From the NCBI RefSeq assembly GCF_002953195.1, contig NZ_CP026377.1, forward strand, positions 806,001 to 870,000: 64,000 nucleotides of DNA. Reading direction: 5' to 3'. Both the position numbers and the translations under genes were made by a program. Each line of letters starts with the position of its first letter. The stretch's first letter is position 1. Positions 9,331 to 17,053 of the stretch are shown here, piece after piece. The notes beneath the pieces are model-generated. The model saw nothing but the letters and a program-made list of their open reading frames with translations, was not told the DNA's origin and made no database searches. This DNA is from Mixta gaviniae. Lineage in GTDB: Bacteria > Pseudomonadota > Gammaproteobacteria > Enterobacterales > Enterobacteriaceae.

Positions 9331-9651
9331 ATGCCAGATAATTCCATTGTTGTTATTGATATGGTTGGAAATACTATAAAAATAAGGGTTTTTAGTCAGC
9401 ATTTGATTAGCAAGATGCAGGTGATAGGTTTTTCATTACTAGATGAATTTATGATTTTCTCTGTAAGAGATGATAAGGATAAACAAAGAATAATAAGATT
9501 ACTAATCAGTGAAGGCGCTCTTTTTTTATATGGGCATGGTTGGTACCCATCAGAAATAATGGAATATTATAAAGAGCAGAATGTTAATTTCGGTAAATAT
9601 AAGATTATATATTGGACTGATAAGGATACTTATCATATAGAAGAACGATGA
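9331..9651 (+). CDS. Putative immunity protein for toxin T2, copy 2
   Basis: About 106 residues from ATG at 9331. A TTG at 9322 overlaps the toxin stop and is an alternative start. Beta-rich at the start and aromatic in the second half (YGHGWYPSE). It shows no obvious similarity to the immunity candidate of the other T2 copy, which fits rapid co-diversification. Confidence 0.6.
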   Translation: MPDNSIVVIDMVGNTIKIRVFSQHLISKMQVIGFSLLDEFMIFSVRDDKDKQRIIRLLISEGALFLYGHGWYPSEIMEYYKEQNVNFGKYKIIYWTDKDTYHIEER

Positions 9652-9654
9652 TCT

Positions 9655-9780
9655 ATACAGGCTGGCTATGAGCGTGACAGCTTGGGCTATGAAATCCGCT
9701 GGAGCCAGGCTTGTTGACGCTGGAAACGCGCTACGATGCGGCGGGGCGCATCGTAGCGCGAACTGACGCAATATTTCCGC
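9655..9780 (+). pseudogene. Small Rhs YD-repeat scrap
   Basis: It reads YERDSLGYEIRWSQA, a stop, then in another frame LETRYDAAGRIVARTDA. These are YD-repeat units without a tip. It contains a perfect 13-base inverted repeat (GCGCTACGATGCG / CGCATCGTAGCGC) at about 9728-9760, probably a by-product of the YD codons. Confidence 0.55.
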
Positions 9781-9784
9781 GCAT

Positions 9785-9990
9785 CTATAAAAAATATAAT
9801 TAAAAAAGCTGGAAGCAATCTTAACGATCCTTATGGCTTTTTTATCTTCAGCCTTACGGTGTCTGGATCAGGCACATTTCCGTGATTTGCACCGTTACCG
9901 CCAGCCCCGCCTCGCGCAGCCACTTGCCGGAAAGGATCAGCGCCGGGGGCAGGTATCATCCCGTTGCGGCGTTATCCCGCGACTAGCTGC
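9785..9990 (-). pseudogene. Degenerate copy of the terminator plus symE segment
   Basis: The segment repeats 7617-7830 in decayed form: AAAAAATATAATTAAAAAA, the terminator at about 9803-9838, then symE codons on the minus strand (LREAGL, GKW-like) interrupted by indels. It links the short YD scrap to the next rhs fragment. Confidence 0.55.
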
Positions 9991-9994
9991 ATCG

Positions 9995-10317
9995 CTACCT
10001 GTCAGTATTACTGGAACGCGCAGGGGGATCGCACGCTTTATTAATGAGCGCGGCGAGAGCTGGAACGTCAGAGGGCTAGCGCAGGCGCATGAAAACGCGG
10101 ACGGCAAACGCAGCGAGTTTCGCTACGATGCGCCGGGCAACCAGACCGCGCTTGCCCCGAAGGGGCGAGTATTCAGGCCTGCACTCCAATCTGTTTCGTT
10201 ACTACGACCCCGGACAGCGGACGTTTTACCCAGCCGGACCCGACAGGACTGGCGGGCGGGATTAACCTTTATCAGTATGCACCGAATGCGCTGGGAGGGA
10301 TCGATCCGTGGGGGGGG
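9995..10317 (+). pseudogene. Mosaic of small Rhs core pieces and tail
   Basis: Pieces of separate core regions are joined: YYWNAQGDRTL-like codons, NERGESW, KRSEFRYDAPGNQTAL, then the last part of the hairpin element (GCCCCGAAGGGGC at 10148-10166) and a tail [12 protein letters not shown]. An extra C in GACCCCGG at 10207-10210 shifts the frame before [20 protein letters not shown]. Confidence 0.7.
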
Positions 10318-10771
10318 AGTCGTTGCTCAAGTGATTATAATTATAACATGGTTAATAACCCTGGGCCTTTAGCTAAAATAAATGGGAATCCAGCAGCTAA
10401 TTTTGCTGGGGAAAATATAATGCCCATATTTTAGAAAATGATTTGGTTTTGTATCGAGCAGGGAAAGCTGGAGGTAAAAAAAATGCTTTAGGACAATGGC
10501 TTACAAGAGCCCCGCAGAGTCAGTAGCAAAAGTTCGCATGGATCTGGCTGTGAAACCACAATGGATAGAACAAAATGGTACTTTAACGGGGACCTCTCCT
10601 ATTGAGTCTGTATATAAGATAACAATTCTTAAAGGTACGAAAATATATGAAGGGCCAGTAGGCTACCAAGGGGAAGCCTATCTTGGTGGCCAAAATATCA
10701 CTCAGATATTTGTGGAACAACCATGGCGATTGAACAGTGTTAAGGTTATGGATAGTTGGCTATTGAGGTGA
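10318..10771 (+). pseudogene. Rhs C-terminal toxin tip, unrecognised family, two frameshifts
   Basis: The tip begins SRCSSDYNYNMVNNPGPLAK. It is shifted at GGGG 10408-10411 (five G give FAGGKYNAHILENDLVLYRAG) and again at CCCC 10510-10513 (five C give LTRAPAESVAKVRMDLAVKP). The last part 10496-10771 is open with IESVYKITILKGTKIYEGPV, GYQGEAYLGGQNITQIFV and WRLNSVKV. LYRAGKxxG followed by KGTxIYEGPVGYQGG-like strands suggests an ADP-ribosyltransferase-like beta fold, but that is only an inference. Confidence 0.6.
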
Positions 10772-10774
10772 GAT

Positions 10775-11095
10775 ATGTTTAAAAAAATACCAGCTAAATA
10801 TTTGCTTAGTGAGTTTAGAAAACTTAGAGATATTCTTGTAGCCGAAAGGGATGACAATTGGGTTAGTGGGGTTGAGGCTATTATTGAAAAGCTTGAATGG
10901 TCACTTAATGCCAAGTGTATAGAACCATGCATCTACTATTCTGATGCGTGTAATACTTGGAAGTTAATGTATAAAGGCAATGGTTCATTTTCTGATTATT
11001 ACATCTGGCGGGATGATTTTAATGAAAGAAGTCGTCTTAATGATCAATTAAATAATATAAAAAGTAATATCTGGAATGAAGTTAATGGAATTTAA
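10775..11095 (+). CDS. Putative immunity protein
   Basis: A 106-residue acidic, aromatic-rich protein starting 3 bases after the toxin stop. No signal peptide or membrane segment. It is intact although the toxin before it carries two frame breaks. Confidence 0.6.
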   Translation: MFKKIPAKYLLSEFRKLRDILVAERDDNWVSGVEAIIEKLEWSLNAKCIEPCIYYSDACNTWKLMYKGNGSFSDYYIWRDDFNERSRLNDQLNNIKSNIWNEVNGI

Positions 11096-11155
11096 TTAGA
11101 GGTAAAATGATCAGGTTAATAGTTGAGCGGTATTGAATAATCTGTTGATGAACCA

Positions 11156-11560
11156 CCGACCCGGAAATCTTCTGGTTTCACTGCCAGCCGAACGGCACGC
11201 CGGAGCGGATGACGGATGCGGAAGGAGAGCTGCGCTGGGAAGGACAGAACAGCGCATGGGGCAAACTGCTGCGTGAGACGGCGCTGCAGGGCACGGGATT
11301 CGCGCAGAACCTGCGGATGCAGGGCCAGTACCTGGACCGTGACAAATCTGCCGGGAGCAGATTTGAACAGCGCGTCAGCCTGGCCCCAAAGGGGCGAGCC
11401 TCATGGATGAGACGAGTATTCAGGCCTGCACTACAATCTGTTTCGTTACTACGACCCGGACAGCGGACGTTTTACCCAGCCGGATCCGATAGGGCTGGCG
11501 GGCGGGATAAATCTGTATCAGTATGCGCCGAATGCGCTGGGGTGGATTGACCCGTGGGGG
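11156..11560 (+). pseudogene. Displaced Rhs core fragment, lineage A, with hairpin element
   Basis: It begins at TDPEIFWFHCQPNGTPERMT and runs through NLRMQGQYLDRD into a hairpin element at 11341-11413. After it the tail [20 protein letters not shown] and [19 protein letters not shown] is open in another frame and continues into the toxin. Confidence 0.8.
11341..11413 (+). repeat. Four-hairpin element, copy 5 (73 bp)
   Basis: This copy has lost one base in the right arm of hairpin 2 (GCCTG for GCGCTG) and has GAGACGAG instead of GAGGCGAG at the right edge. It is the only full copy with a damaged stem. Confidence 0.75.
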
Positions 11561-11929
11561 TTGAGTAAGTGTGGAATAGAAGGAAAATATAAAGAGATTG
11601 ATAAAATTGACTTACCTTCATGGATAAAAGACTCTTTTAAAAACGGTGAATATAAAACTGTAATAACCACTGAAAATGTGACTTTGTATAGGGTGTTTGG
11701 CGGTCATGCAAAAATGGATGGTTCTTTCGTTAGTACATCATCGGCGTTGAATAAAATTCAGGCTAAAATTGATTCCGCTCTTTTACCCGAATGGAAGAAT
11801 ACTAGGTATTTTGAGGCTACTATGCATATACCTAAAGGAACAGTTCTTCAGATTGGGAAAGTTGAAAAGCAGACAATGATGTCAGGTGCAGTCCTTAAAG
11901 GAGGAGCAGACCAGATACTATTGCCCTAA
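11561..11929 (+). CDS. Rhs C-terminal toxin tip, possible ADP-ribosyltransferase
   Basis: About 122 residues after DPWGL. The central [20 protein letters not shown] contains an arginine strand followed by an STS motif, as in R-S-E class ADP-ribosyltransferases. The C-terminal part has [16 protein letters not shown] and GGADQILLP, which could supply the Q/E position. This reading is an inference from motif layout. The frame is intact from the rhs tail to the stop. Confidence 0.6.
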   Translation: MSKCGIEGKYKEIDKIDLPSWIKDSFKNGEYKTVITTENVTLYRVFGGHAKMDGSFVSTSSALNKIQAKIDSALLPEWKNTRYFEATMHIPKGTVLQIGKVEKQTMMSGAVLKGGADQILLP

Positions 11930-11985
11930 GGTTATTCAATAAGCTGGGTAAGTGATGTGCGTTTCTTAAAATGAGTGAGTAATCA

Positions 11986-12252
11986 ATGGAAAAAGACAAA
12001 CTTTTAATCGAAATCGACAAGGCCTCAGCTTATATTGAGAATGTAATTAATAGTGAGAATAAAAGTGATTTAAGAGATTTGACTTTTGATCTTGATAGAG
12101 TCAGGTTAAGAGTTATTAATGGCAGTCTAAGGAATAATCCTTTAAGAGGGTTTCCTCGGAAATATGCAGAAATGTATAATGATTACTTACATCCCATAAC
12201 TGATGTCTTAAGCAATATCGAAAAATATGTTGATCTATATTTAACAAGGTAA
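11986..12252 (+). CDS. Putative immunity protein
   Basis: An 88-residue, probably helical protein, 56 bases after the toxin stop. This is the longest toxin-immunity gap in the first array. Its stop is directly followed by the next rhs tail at 12255, so the cassette border lies exactly there. Confidence 0.55.
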   Translation: MEKDKLLIEIDKASAYIENVINSENKSDLRDLTFDLDRVRLRVINGSLRNNPLRGFPRKYAEMYNDYLHPITDVLSNIEKYVDLYLTR

Positions 12253-12254
12253 AG

Positions 12255-12386
12255 CACTACAATCTGTTCCGTTACTATGACCCGGACAGCGGCCGGTTCA
12301 CCCAGCAGGATCCGACAGGGCTGGCGGGCGGGATTAACCTTTATCAGTATGCGCCGAATGCGCTGGGATGGGTCGATCCGTGGGGG
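12255..12386 (+). pseudogene. Short Rhs tail fragment, lineage A
   Basis: It starts in the middle of the LHYN codons: [19 protein letters not shown], then [19 protein letters not shown] and PWG. It is in frame with the toxin. It has no start codon and no core. Confidence 0.8.
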
Positions 12387-12797
12387 TTATCAAAGACTTG
12401 TAAAGACCCGTCAAAAGAAGCGACGAAATGGCAAGGTCCAGGTAATGACGACTATCCTGGAATCGATGTATATAAAAATAGAAGATTAAAAAAAGGTACA
12501 ATTCTATATGCTCTTTACCCCAATGGAAATCAGCAACCTTCATATACAGTTACATTTCCAACACTCTTAAAATACTGCGAGAATCCTCTTGGCTATCATC
12601 AAGGTTTGCAGGTAAAGTTAGATCCTAGATGGCCAATTCGAATTCAAGTTAGAGCTTTCTATGTTAGCCAAGATATTGACGTTGCATATGGTAGAGCTGC
12701 TGCTAATAAGTTATATGGTGAGGGTGGAGAACTTCAGTTTTTTATTCCAGAAGAATCCAGACATTTATTAAAACCTGGGAAAATATTGAATATATGA
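12387..12797 (+). CDS. Rhs C-terminal toxin tip, TNT-like, copy 2
   Basis: A full homologue of the tip at 4331-4741: [18 protein letters not shown], then [50 protein letters not shown] and [13 protein letters not shown]. The GGGMQ of copy 1 is GGELQ here. The TNT-like call (NAD-consuming enzyme) carries the same uncertainty as for copy 1. The stop overlaps the immunity start by ATGA. Confidence 0.55.
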   Translation, partial: LSKTCKDPSKEATKWQGPGNDDYPGIDVYKNRRLKKGTILYALYPNGNQQPSYTVTFPTLLKYCENPLGYHQGLQVKLDPRWPIRIQVRAFYVSQDIDVAYGRAAANKLYGEGGELQFFIPEESRHLLKPGKILNI

Positions 12798-13270
12798 TTG
12801 ATTTGCATATAGATAAAGTCAACGGTGCTATATTTTTAGGTGGCGTTGAAGTAGATATATCATCAGAGGATGTTTTTGTTAAATCTGCGTTTTACGAAAC
12901 GTTTTTTAAACAGGGTGAAATTAATGAATTAATGCCGCATCATTATTTATTAAAATCTGTTATTTTTAAAGATAAAATATTTGAAATGATTGTCAGGACA
13001 ATTTGTTATGATTTCCCATTTATGATTCAATTAATAGATCATGATAGTGACTATTTTAATTCTCGTGAGGACTGGAACTTAAAAGCTGATATAAATATGT
13101 TGAGCCAGTCTGTGCGGAAAACCTCTTTATGGTTAAGTGAAGTATTAGATTTGCAGGAACCAGATGTTCAAAATGAAAGCTTTAATAGATGGCTGTTTAG
13201 TTGGGGAAGAGTATCAGTTTCATATGAAAATAAATCATTTGATTTTGGTATATTTATAACTTGGTATTAA
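12794..13270 (+). CDS. Immunity protein for the TNT-like toxin, copy 2 (intact)
   Basis: A 158-residue protein beginning in the ATGA overlap. It aligns over its whole length with the frameshifted gene 4738-5210, sharing [19 protein letters not shown] and the aromatic C-terminus (SWGRVSV, GIFITWY). It is thus the reference for the intact form of that family. No membrane segment is visible. Confidence 0.65.
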   Translation: MIDLHIDKVNGAIFLGGVEVDISSEDVFVKSAFYETFFKQGEINELMPHHYLLKSVIFKDKIFEMIVRTICYDFPFMIQLIDHDSDYFNSREDWNLKADINMLSQSVRKTSLWLSEVLDLQEPDVQNESFNRWLFSWGRVSVSYENKSFDFGIFITWY

Positions 13271-13314
13271 TAATAAAATAAGTTTTAAGTCAATTTATCC
13301 TAACTGTGGGGCTA

Positions 13315-13893
13315 TACTGCCCCGTTGCGGCGTTATCCCGCAACTAGCTGCACCACCACCCGTTAGCATTACTGGAACGGCAGGGGGTGATCACACGCTT
13401 TATCTATGAGCGTGGCGAGAGCTGGCGCTATGTGTGGGATGGGAACGAGCGGCTGACGCAGCGTATCTCTTGGATTGACATGACGCCTGCGGCCGCACTG
13501 TCTCCCGCACATTCGCCGCGGGTCATCCCGAGGCGATCACCCATACCTTCAGCTGAAGCGCCGCCGGTCAGCTGCTTGCCCGCGCCACGCCGGAGATGCA
13601 GACGCGCTGGCGCTATACGCCCGCCGGTCTGCCGGCGCAAATCACCTAGCATCCGGCGCTGGGCGACGGCCTCTGGAGTCAGCAGGCCGAGCAGGCGTGG
13701 CGTTACGATGCGCCGGGCAACCAGACCGCGCTGGCCCCGAAGGGGCGAGTATTCAGGCCTGCACTACAATCTGTTTCGTTACTACGACCCGGACAGAGGA
13801 CGTTTTACGCAGCAGGATCCGATAGGACTGGCGGGTGGGATTAACCTTTATCAGTATGCGCCGAATGCGCTGGGATGGGTCGATCCGTGGGGG
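13315..13893 (+). pseudogene. Mosaic of symE scrap and Rhs core pieces, lineage A
   Basis: The left edge (CCCCGTTGCGGCGTTATCCCGC) is a scrap also found at 9955-9985. Then follow ERGESWRYVWDGNERLTQR, a compressed set of YD units with internal stops and frame changes, RYDAPGNQTAL, the end of the hairpin element (13728-13746) and a clean tail [17 protein letters not shown] to DPWG. The ATG-open frame from 13387 runs through the toxin but includes off-frame core sequence. Confidence 0.7.
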
Positions 13894-14232
13894 TTGAGTA
13901 ACCTGCCTTCAACTTTTAAGGCTCAGTTTAGAGCCGCAAAGAGGAAACTAGGAATACCAAAGAATATTAATACACCTAATCCTGTTAAAGTTTATGATAA
14001 TAAATATGAGAATAGAACCGTTTGGCAGTTTAATACCGAGGACGGAGGGAAATATATTGTTATGCATGAAGAGGATAAGTTCGGGCGTGGGCCTCATTTG
14101 CATACCGCTGATGACTTACATGGATCTCCTTTAGAACCAAAAATACGCTATAACCAACATCCAGGCCATTATCCCGAAGATTTAGAGGGTATCGAGAACA
14201 TGAAAGGAAAGAAAAAATGTCAAATGCTTTAA
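13894..14232 (+). CDS. Rhs C-terminal toxin tip, EndoVII/HNH-like nuclease, copy 2
   Basis: The tip reads FKAQFRAAKRKLGIPKNINT, NRTVWQF, YIVMHEEDKFGRGPHLHTAD and GHYPEDLEG. The FxxAKRxxGIP entry and GPHLHTAD (HxH) resemble the EndoVII/HNH-fold toxin group and the tip at 5693-6076. DNA cleavage is inferred from that group. Its last 16 bases overlap the following gene. Confidence 0.65.
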   Translation: MSNLPSTFKAQFRAAKRKLGIPKNINTPNPVKVYDNKYENRTVWQFNTEDGGKYIVMHEEDKFGRGPHLHTADDLHGSPLEPKIRYNQHPGHYPEDLEGIENMKGKKKCQML

Positions 14233-14669
14233 AAGAAAAGCTGAAAATTGCAAAACAAAAAAAAATAAAACAAATTGTTAAAGATGACATTATTAAAGTG
14301 AATGCTTTAAATTTAAACGATGTTGATTTTATAGACATTCATTATCAGAAATTGATTTTGGAAATTAAAGATAAAGGAATTTATTTAATAAAAAATAATC
14401 ATGATATAAATAGTCAATATGGAAATTACCAAAAATTTATCGAACGAATATCAAGTAAGGAGAAGGTTTTTTTATATTGTTCAGGTGCCGATATGTTTTT
14501 TTTCGTAAGCGTACCGAGCATAGCAGTGAAGGCAAATCCAAAGTATTTCTGGGAGAGTCATGTTTTACATTCTTCTTGGCAATCCAGGTTTTTCATAGAT
14601 AGCGAAAAAAAATATGGTTTCGCAGCGTTAAATGGCGAGTATGGGATTGAGGTTTGTCAATGGTATTAG
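14217..14669 (+). CDS. Putative immunity protein for the EndoVII-like toxin
   Basis: A 150-residue protein starting inside the toxin gene, with a lysine-rich N-terminus and an aromatic C-terminal half (FYCSGADMFFF-like, FWESHVLHSSWQSRFF). No signal peptide. It is intact. Confidence 0.6.
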   Translation: MSNALKEKLKIAKQKKIKQIVKDDIIKVNALNLNDVDFIDIHYQKLILEIKDKGIYLIKNNHDINSQYGNYQKFIERISSKEKVFLYCSGADMFFFVSVPSIAVKANPKYFWESHVLHSSWQSRFFIDSEKKYGFAALNGEYGIEVCQWY

Positions 14670-14876
14670 CTAGATTATATAAAAATTTTATTTTATGTAT
14701 TCTGTTGAGGATTACAGTATCCATTGATAACTAATTTCTAGGTAAGATGCTGCCTTTTTATATGGTTTTTAGAATGTAATCTTGAGTTTATAGTGTTTAG
14801 CTTTGCTGCTTTAAGCGCAGCGGTATCTTAAAATAGTGATAATCAGCGTGTGTGCTAAATAATTCCTGCTGAGGTT

Positions 14877-15097
14877 ATGAAGCATATAGAAATGTCATGG
14901 AGAAACGCAACGGCCGAGATTAATCTTAATTATTATAAACCGAATACAGTGGATGGATTGAACTTAGAAGATGAAGTAAGTGTGGTAATAATGGGAAGCC
15001 ACTTTATAAAGGCCCGCAATTTCCTGGAAGTATTGCTGAAACTTCCGATAAAGTATTTATCAAAATAGGCGGCTTAGTAAACCTGAGTTTTTTATAA
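14877..15097 (+). pseudogene. Remnant of an AT-rich gene, probably frameshifted toxin tail
   Basis: The first frame gives MKHIEMSWRNATAEINLNYY to VVIMG. If GGG at 14993-14995 had four G it would continue KPLYKGPQFPGSIAETSDKV and FIKIGGLVNLSFL. No rhs tail precedes it. The identity is unknown. The 200 bases before it (14670-14876) hold nothing recognisable. Confidence 0.35.
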
Positions 15098-15422
15098 AAA
15101 CCACGCTACTAATAATAAAGTGGGCAGGGAATATTTATAGACAATGAATGGACGTTATAACTCAGAGGGTATATTCGGGGAAAGACTCGCGTTCTGCTAT
15201 GGTTAGGAGTATTACGAAAGTATCAAGTTTAAATTGTCTCAAGGTATATAGATTAGTGAGGGAGCGCAGTCGCACGGAGTCTGGTATGTTCTGGCTTAGT
15301 GTATCAGGCAGCAGTCTCTAATTTACCAAAATAATAGATTATCTATGAAGTGGTATTTCCCTGGCAATGGATTTTTATATTTTATTATAAGATCTTGTAC
15401 AATTAATTACAGATTTAAATAA
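15098..15422. other. Stretch without identifiable gene
   Basis: No open frame with coding character longer than about 40 codons and no rhs or symE sequence is seen. It is probably decayed cassette sequence. Confidence 0.4.
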
Positions 15423-15593
15423 AAACGCAAATCATCAATCGGCAATTATTTTTTTATTGCTCGTTATGATTCTATAAAAGGAAGTGTAATTAACTTTGAT
15501 ACGGTAAAGGAATTGCTCACCTATATGGCGGTGGCTCAATATTGCGAATTTGCTTATAAAAAAGGAAGGGTTGCCAAATTGTGTTGTAAATAA
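15423..15593 (+). pseudogene. 3' remnant of a small gene (immunity-like)
   Basis: An open frame without start codon reads GNYFFIARYDSIKGSVINFD, then TVKELLTYMAVAQYCEFAYK and a stop at 15591-15593. It is followed by a cassette terminator, which is where immunity genes end in this locus. Confidence 0.35.
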
Positions 15594-15621
15594 CGCAGCT
15601 ACTATAATTAAGTCAACTCCA

Positions 15622-15664
15622 TAAAAAAGCTGGAAGCAATCTCAACGATCCTTCCGGCTTTTTA
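15622..15664 (+). terminator. Cassette terminator, copy 3
   Basis: AAAAAAGCTGGAAG and CTTCCGGCTTTTT form an imperfect stem around AATCTCAACGAT. It is the same family as the hairpins at 7631 and 26192. Confidence 0.55.
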
Positions 15665-15684
15665 ATTTTAATTACGTTTTATTA

Positions 15685-15992
15685 TTAGCGACAGGAAGCG
15701 CTACCCGTGAAACTTTTCAAATTAAAGGTGTTAATCCAAAAGATCCGTTGGACGTTTCATGGAACGATGGCAGATTAAGAGGTACTTTTGATACTTTGCA
15801 GCTATATGAAAAAGGTATACCACAAGCTAAATCCCCAACAATGTTTGGTAAAAAGAAGGGGCTCCACTTGAACCATTTACTATAGCTTATCCTGAGTTTG
15901 GAAAAGGTGGGGTTCAACAGTTAATAGCTGGCAGAAGAACTGTTATATTTGATGAGGTTAAAATCCTCCCAGAGGGTGATAATGGATCTTGA
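15685..15992 (+). pseudogene. Rhs toxin tip, family T1, copy 2, truncated and frameshifted
   Basis: It lacks the rhs tail and the N-terminal part. The remaining sequence has [20 protein letters not shown], a shift at GGGG 15858-15861 (five G give GAPLEPFTIAYPEFGKGG), and FDEVKILPEG. These match [24 protein letters not shown] and FDSIEILP of the first T1 tip at 1586-2026. Confidence 0.6.
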
Positions 15993-16227
15993 GTCTTACG
16001 AAGAAGTTCTGGATTTTCTTGATGAGTATTTTGCAGTTAGGATAAAAGATGAAAAGTATCTTAATGAGATGAGGAAGATGATTAACGGTTCAAGAAAGAA
16101 AAAGATGGTGGCTATTAGGCCTATTCAATTACTTTTTTTAGAGTATAGAACGAAGTTTAATGATTATAGCATTGTAAGTAAAGATGAGAAAAAATTATGG
16201 GTTGACTTGATTGATTATTGGCAATAA
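15982..16227 (+). CDS. Putative immunity protein for toxin T1, copy 2
   Basis: About 81 residues from the ATG at 15982, which overlaps the toxin end. It is charged, helical and intact although its toxin is broken. It shows only weak resemblance to the immunity candidate at 2031-2258. Confidence 0.55.
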   Translation: MDLESYEEVLDFLDEYFAVRIKDEKYLNEMRKMINGSRKKKMVAIRPIQLLFLEYRTKFNDYSIVSKDEKKLWVDLIDYWQ

Positions 16228-16255
16228 TTTTAGCTTGATGTGTAGAATTGAACAT

Positions 16256-16362
16256 TTTATACTGCATGCCCTGATTACGGAAAAGGTGGTACGGTGTAAT
16301 TATTACCTTTAGGAAGAGGTTATTCCGTTATTCTTGATGCGATGGTTATTAATCCGGGGTGA
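16256..16362 (+). pseudogene. Rhs toxin tip, family T1, copy 3, C-terminal remnant
   Basis: The codons read TACPDYGKGGTV, a TAA in place of the conserved Q, then LLPLGRGYSVILDAMVINPG. This corresponds to [13 protein letters not shown] and the final FDSIEILP region of T1. Only about 35 codons remain. Confidence 0.55.
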
Positions 16363-16366
16363 ATGT

Positions 16367-16528
16367 ATGACCGGGGCGGAATTAAGAAATAAACTAACCT
16401 ATTTAATAAATAAATATGTACCGAAAAGTGAGAGGGATAGTTTTTATGATTGCATATCCAAAAAAGATGTGCCAATAAACGGTATTTTGGCTGATTTTAA
16501 TAAGTTTAACACAACAGCTGTTGATTAA
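16367..16528 (+). CDS. Putative immunity protein for toxin T1, copy 3
   Basis: A 53-residue protein starting 4 bases after the toxin remnant, as in copy 1. The start MTGAELRNKL follows a GAATGT context. It may be truncated at the C-terminus compared with the other two. Confidence 0.45.
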   Translation: MTGAELRNKLTYLINKYVPKSERDSFYDCISKKDVPINGILADFNKFNTTAVD

Positions 16529-16611
16529 GCTGTTGGGGAAATAATAAGTAACATTTACTTTTATTTTTGCTAATTTTTTTGAAGTTAAAAACTTATAAAA
16601 AACGCTGTAAT

Positions 16612-16966
16612 CGAACGGCTTCCGCTGGCGCTATGACGTTCACGGGCGCACCACGGAGAAGGAGAGTGCGCAGGTACGCTGGCGCTACCGCTACGATGCG
16701 GAACACCGGCTGACGGAGGTCATCAGCGAGCCGAAGGACCGTAACCGGCCGCAGGTAGAGGTGAGCTTCCGCTACGACCCGCTGGGGCGGCGGCTCAGCA
16801 AAACGCGACGGCAGACGCTGAACGGGCAGCCGCAGGGAAAGGCGGTGACCACGCACTTTGCCTGGGACGGGTTCCGTCTGCTGCAGGAAATCCACGACGG
16901 TGTGCCGCTGACGTACGTCTACAGCGATGCGGGCAGCTATGAGCCGCTGGCGCGGGTAGACAGCAG
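16612..16966 (+). pseudogene. Displaced Rhs core fragment, lineage A, no tip
   Basis: It repeats the core from LNGFRWRYDVHGRTTEKE to YVYSDAGSYEPLARVD and then breaks off into sequence belonging to the upstream part of the ankyrin gene unit. It therefore marks one recombination end of the first array. Confidence 0.8.
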
Positions 16967-16974
16967 CGCAGTGG

Positions 16975-17046
16975 TAGGAATCAGGTTATTCGCTGTATCG
17001 AACAGGAAAAGGCAACGGATGAAGCGATATTGTCAGCTCAATAAGG
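16975..17046 (+). pseudogene. Truncated copy of the 28-codon ORF before the ankyrin gene
   Basis: It encodes VIRCIEQEKATDEAILSAQ followed by TAA and matches the end of the small ORF at 18058-18144. Its 5' half has been replaced by the rhs fragment. Confidence 0.55.
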
Positions 17047-17053
17047 CCATGTT

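Noticed and set aside
9728..9760. A perfect 13-bp inverted repeat that could be read as a terminator or recombination site
   Set aside because: The sequence is that of a YD-repeat unit (TRYDAAGRIVA); no T-tract or second copy supports a function.
1365..11413. The repeated elements considered as a CRISPR array
   Set aside because: Copies are kilobases apart, lie at one homologous codon of duplicated cores, and have no spacers or cas genes.
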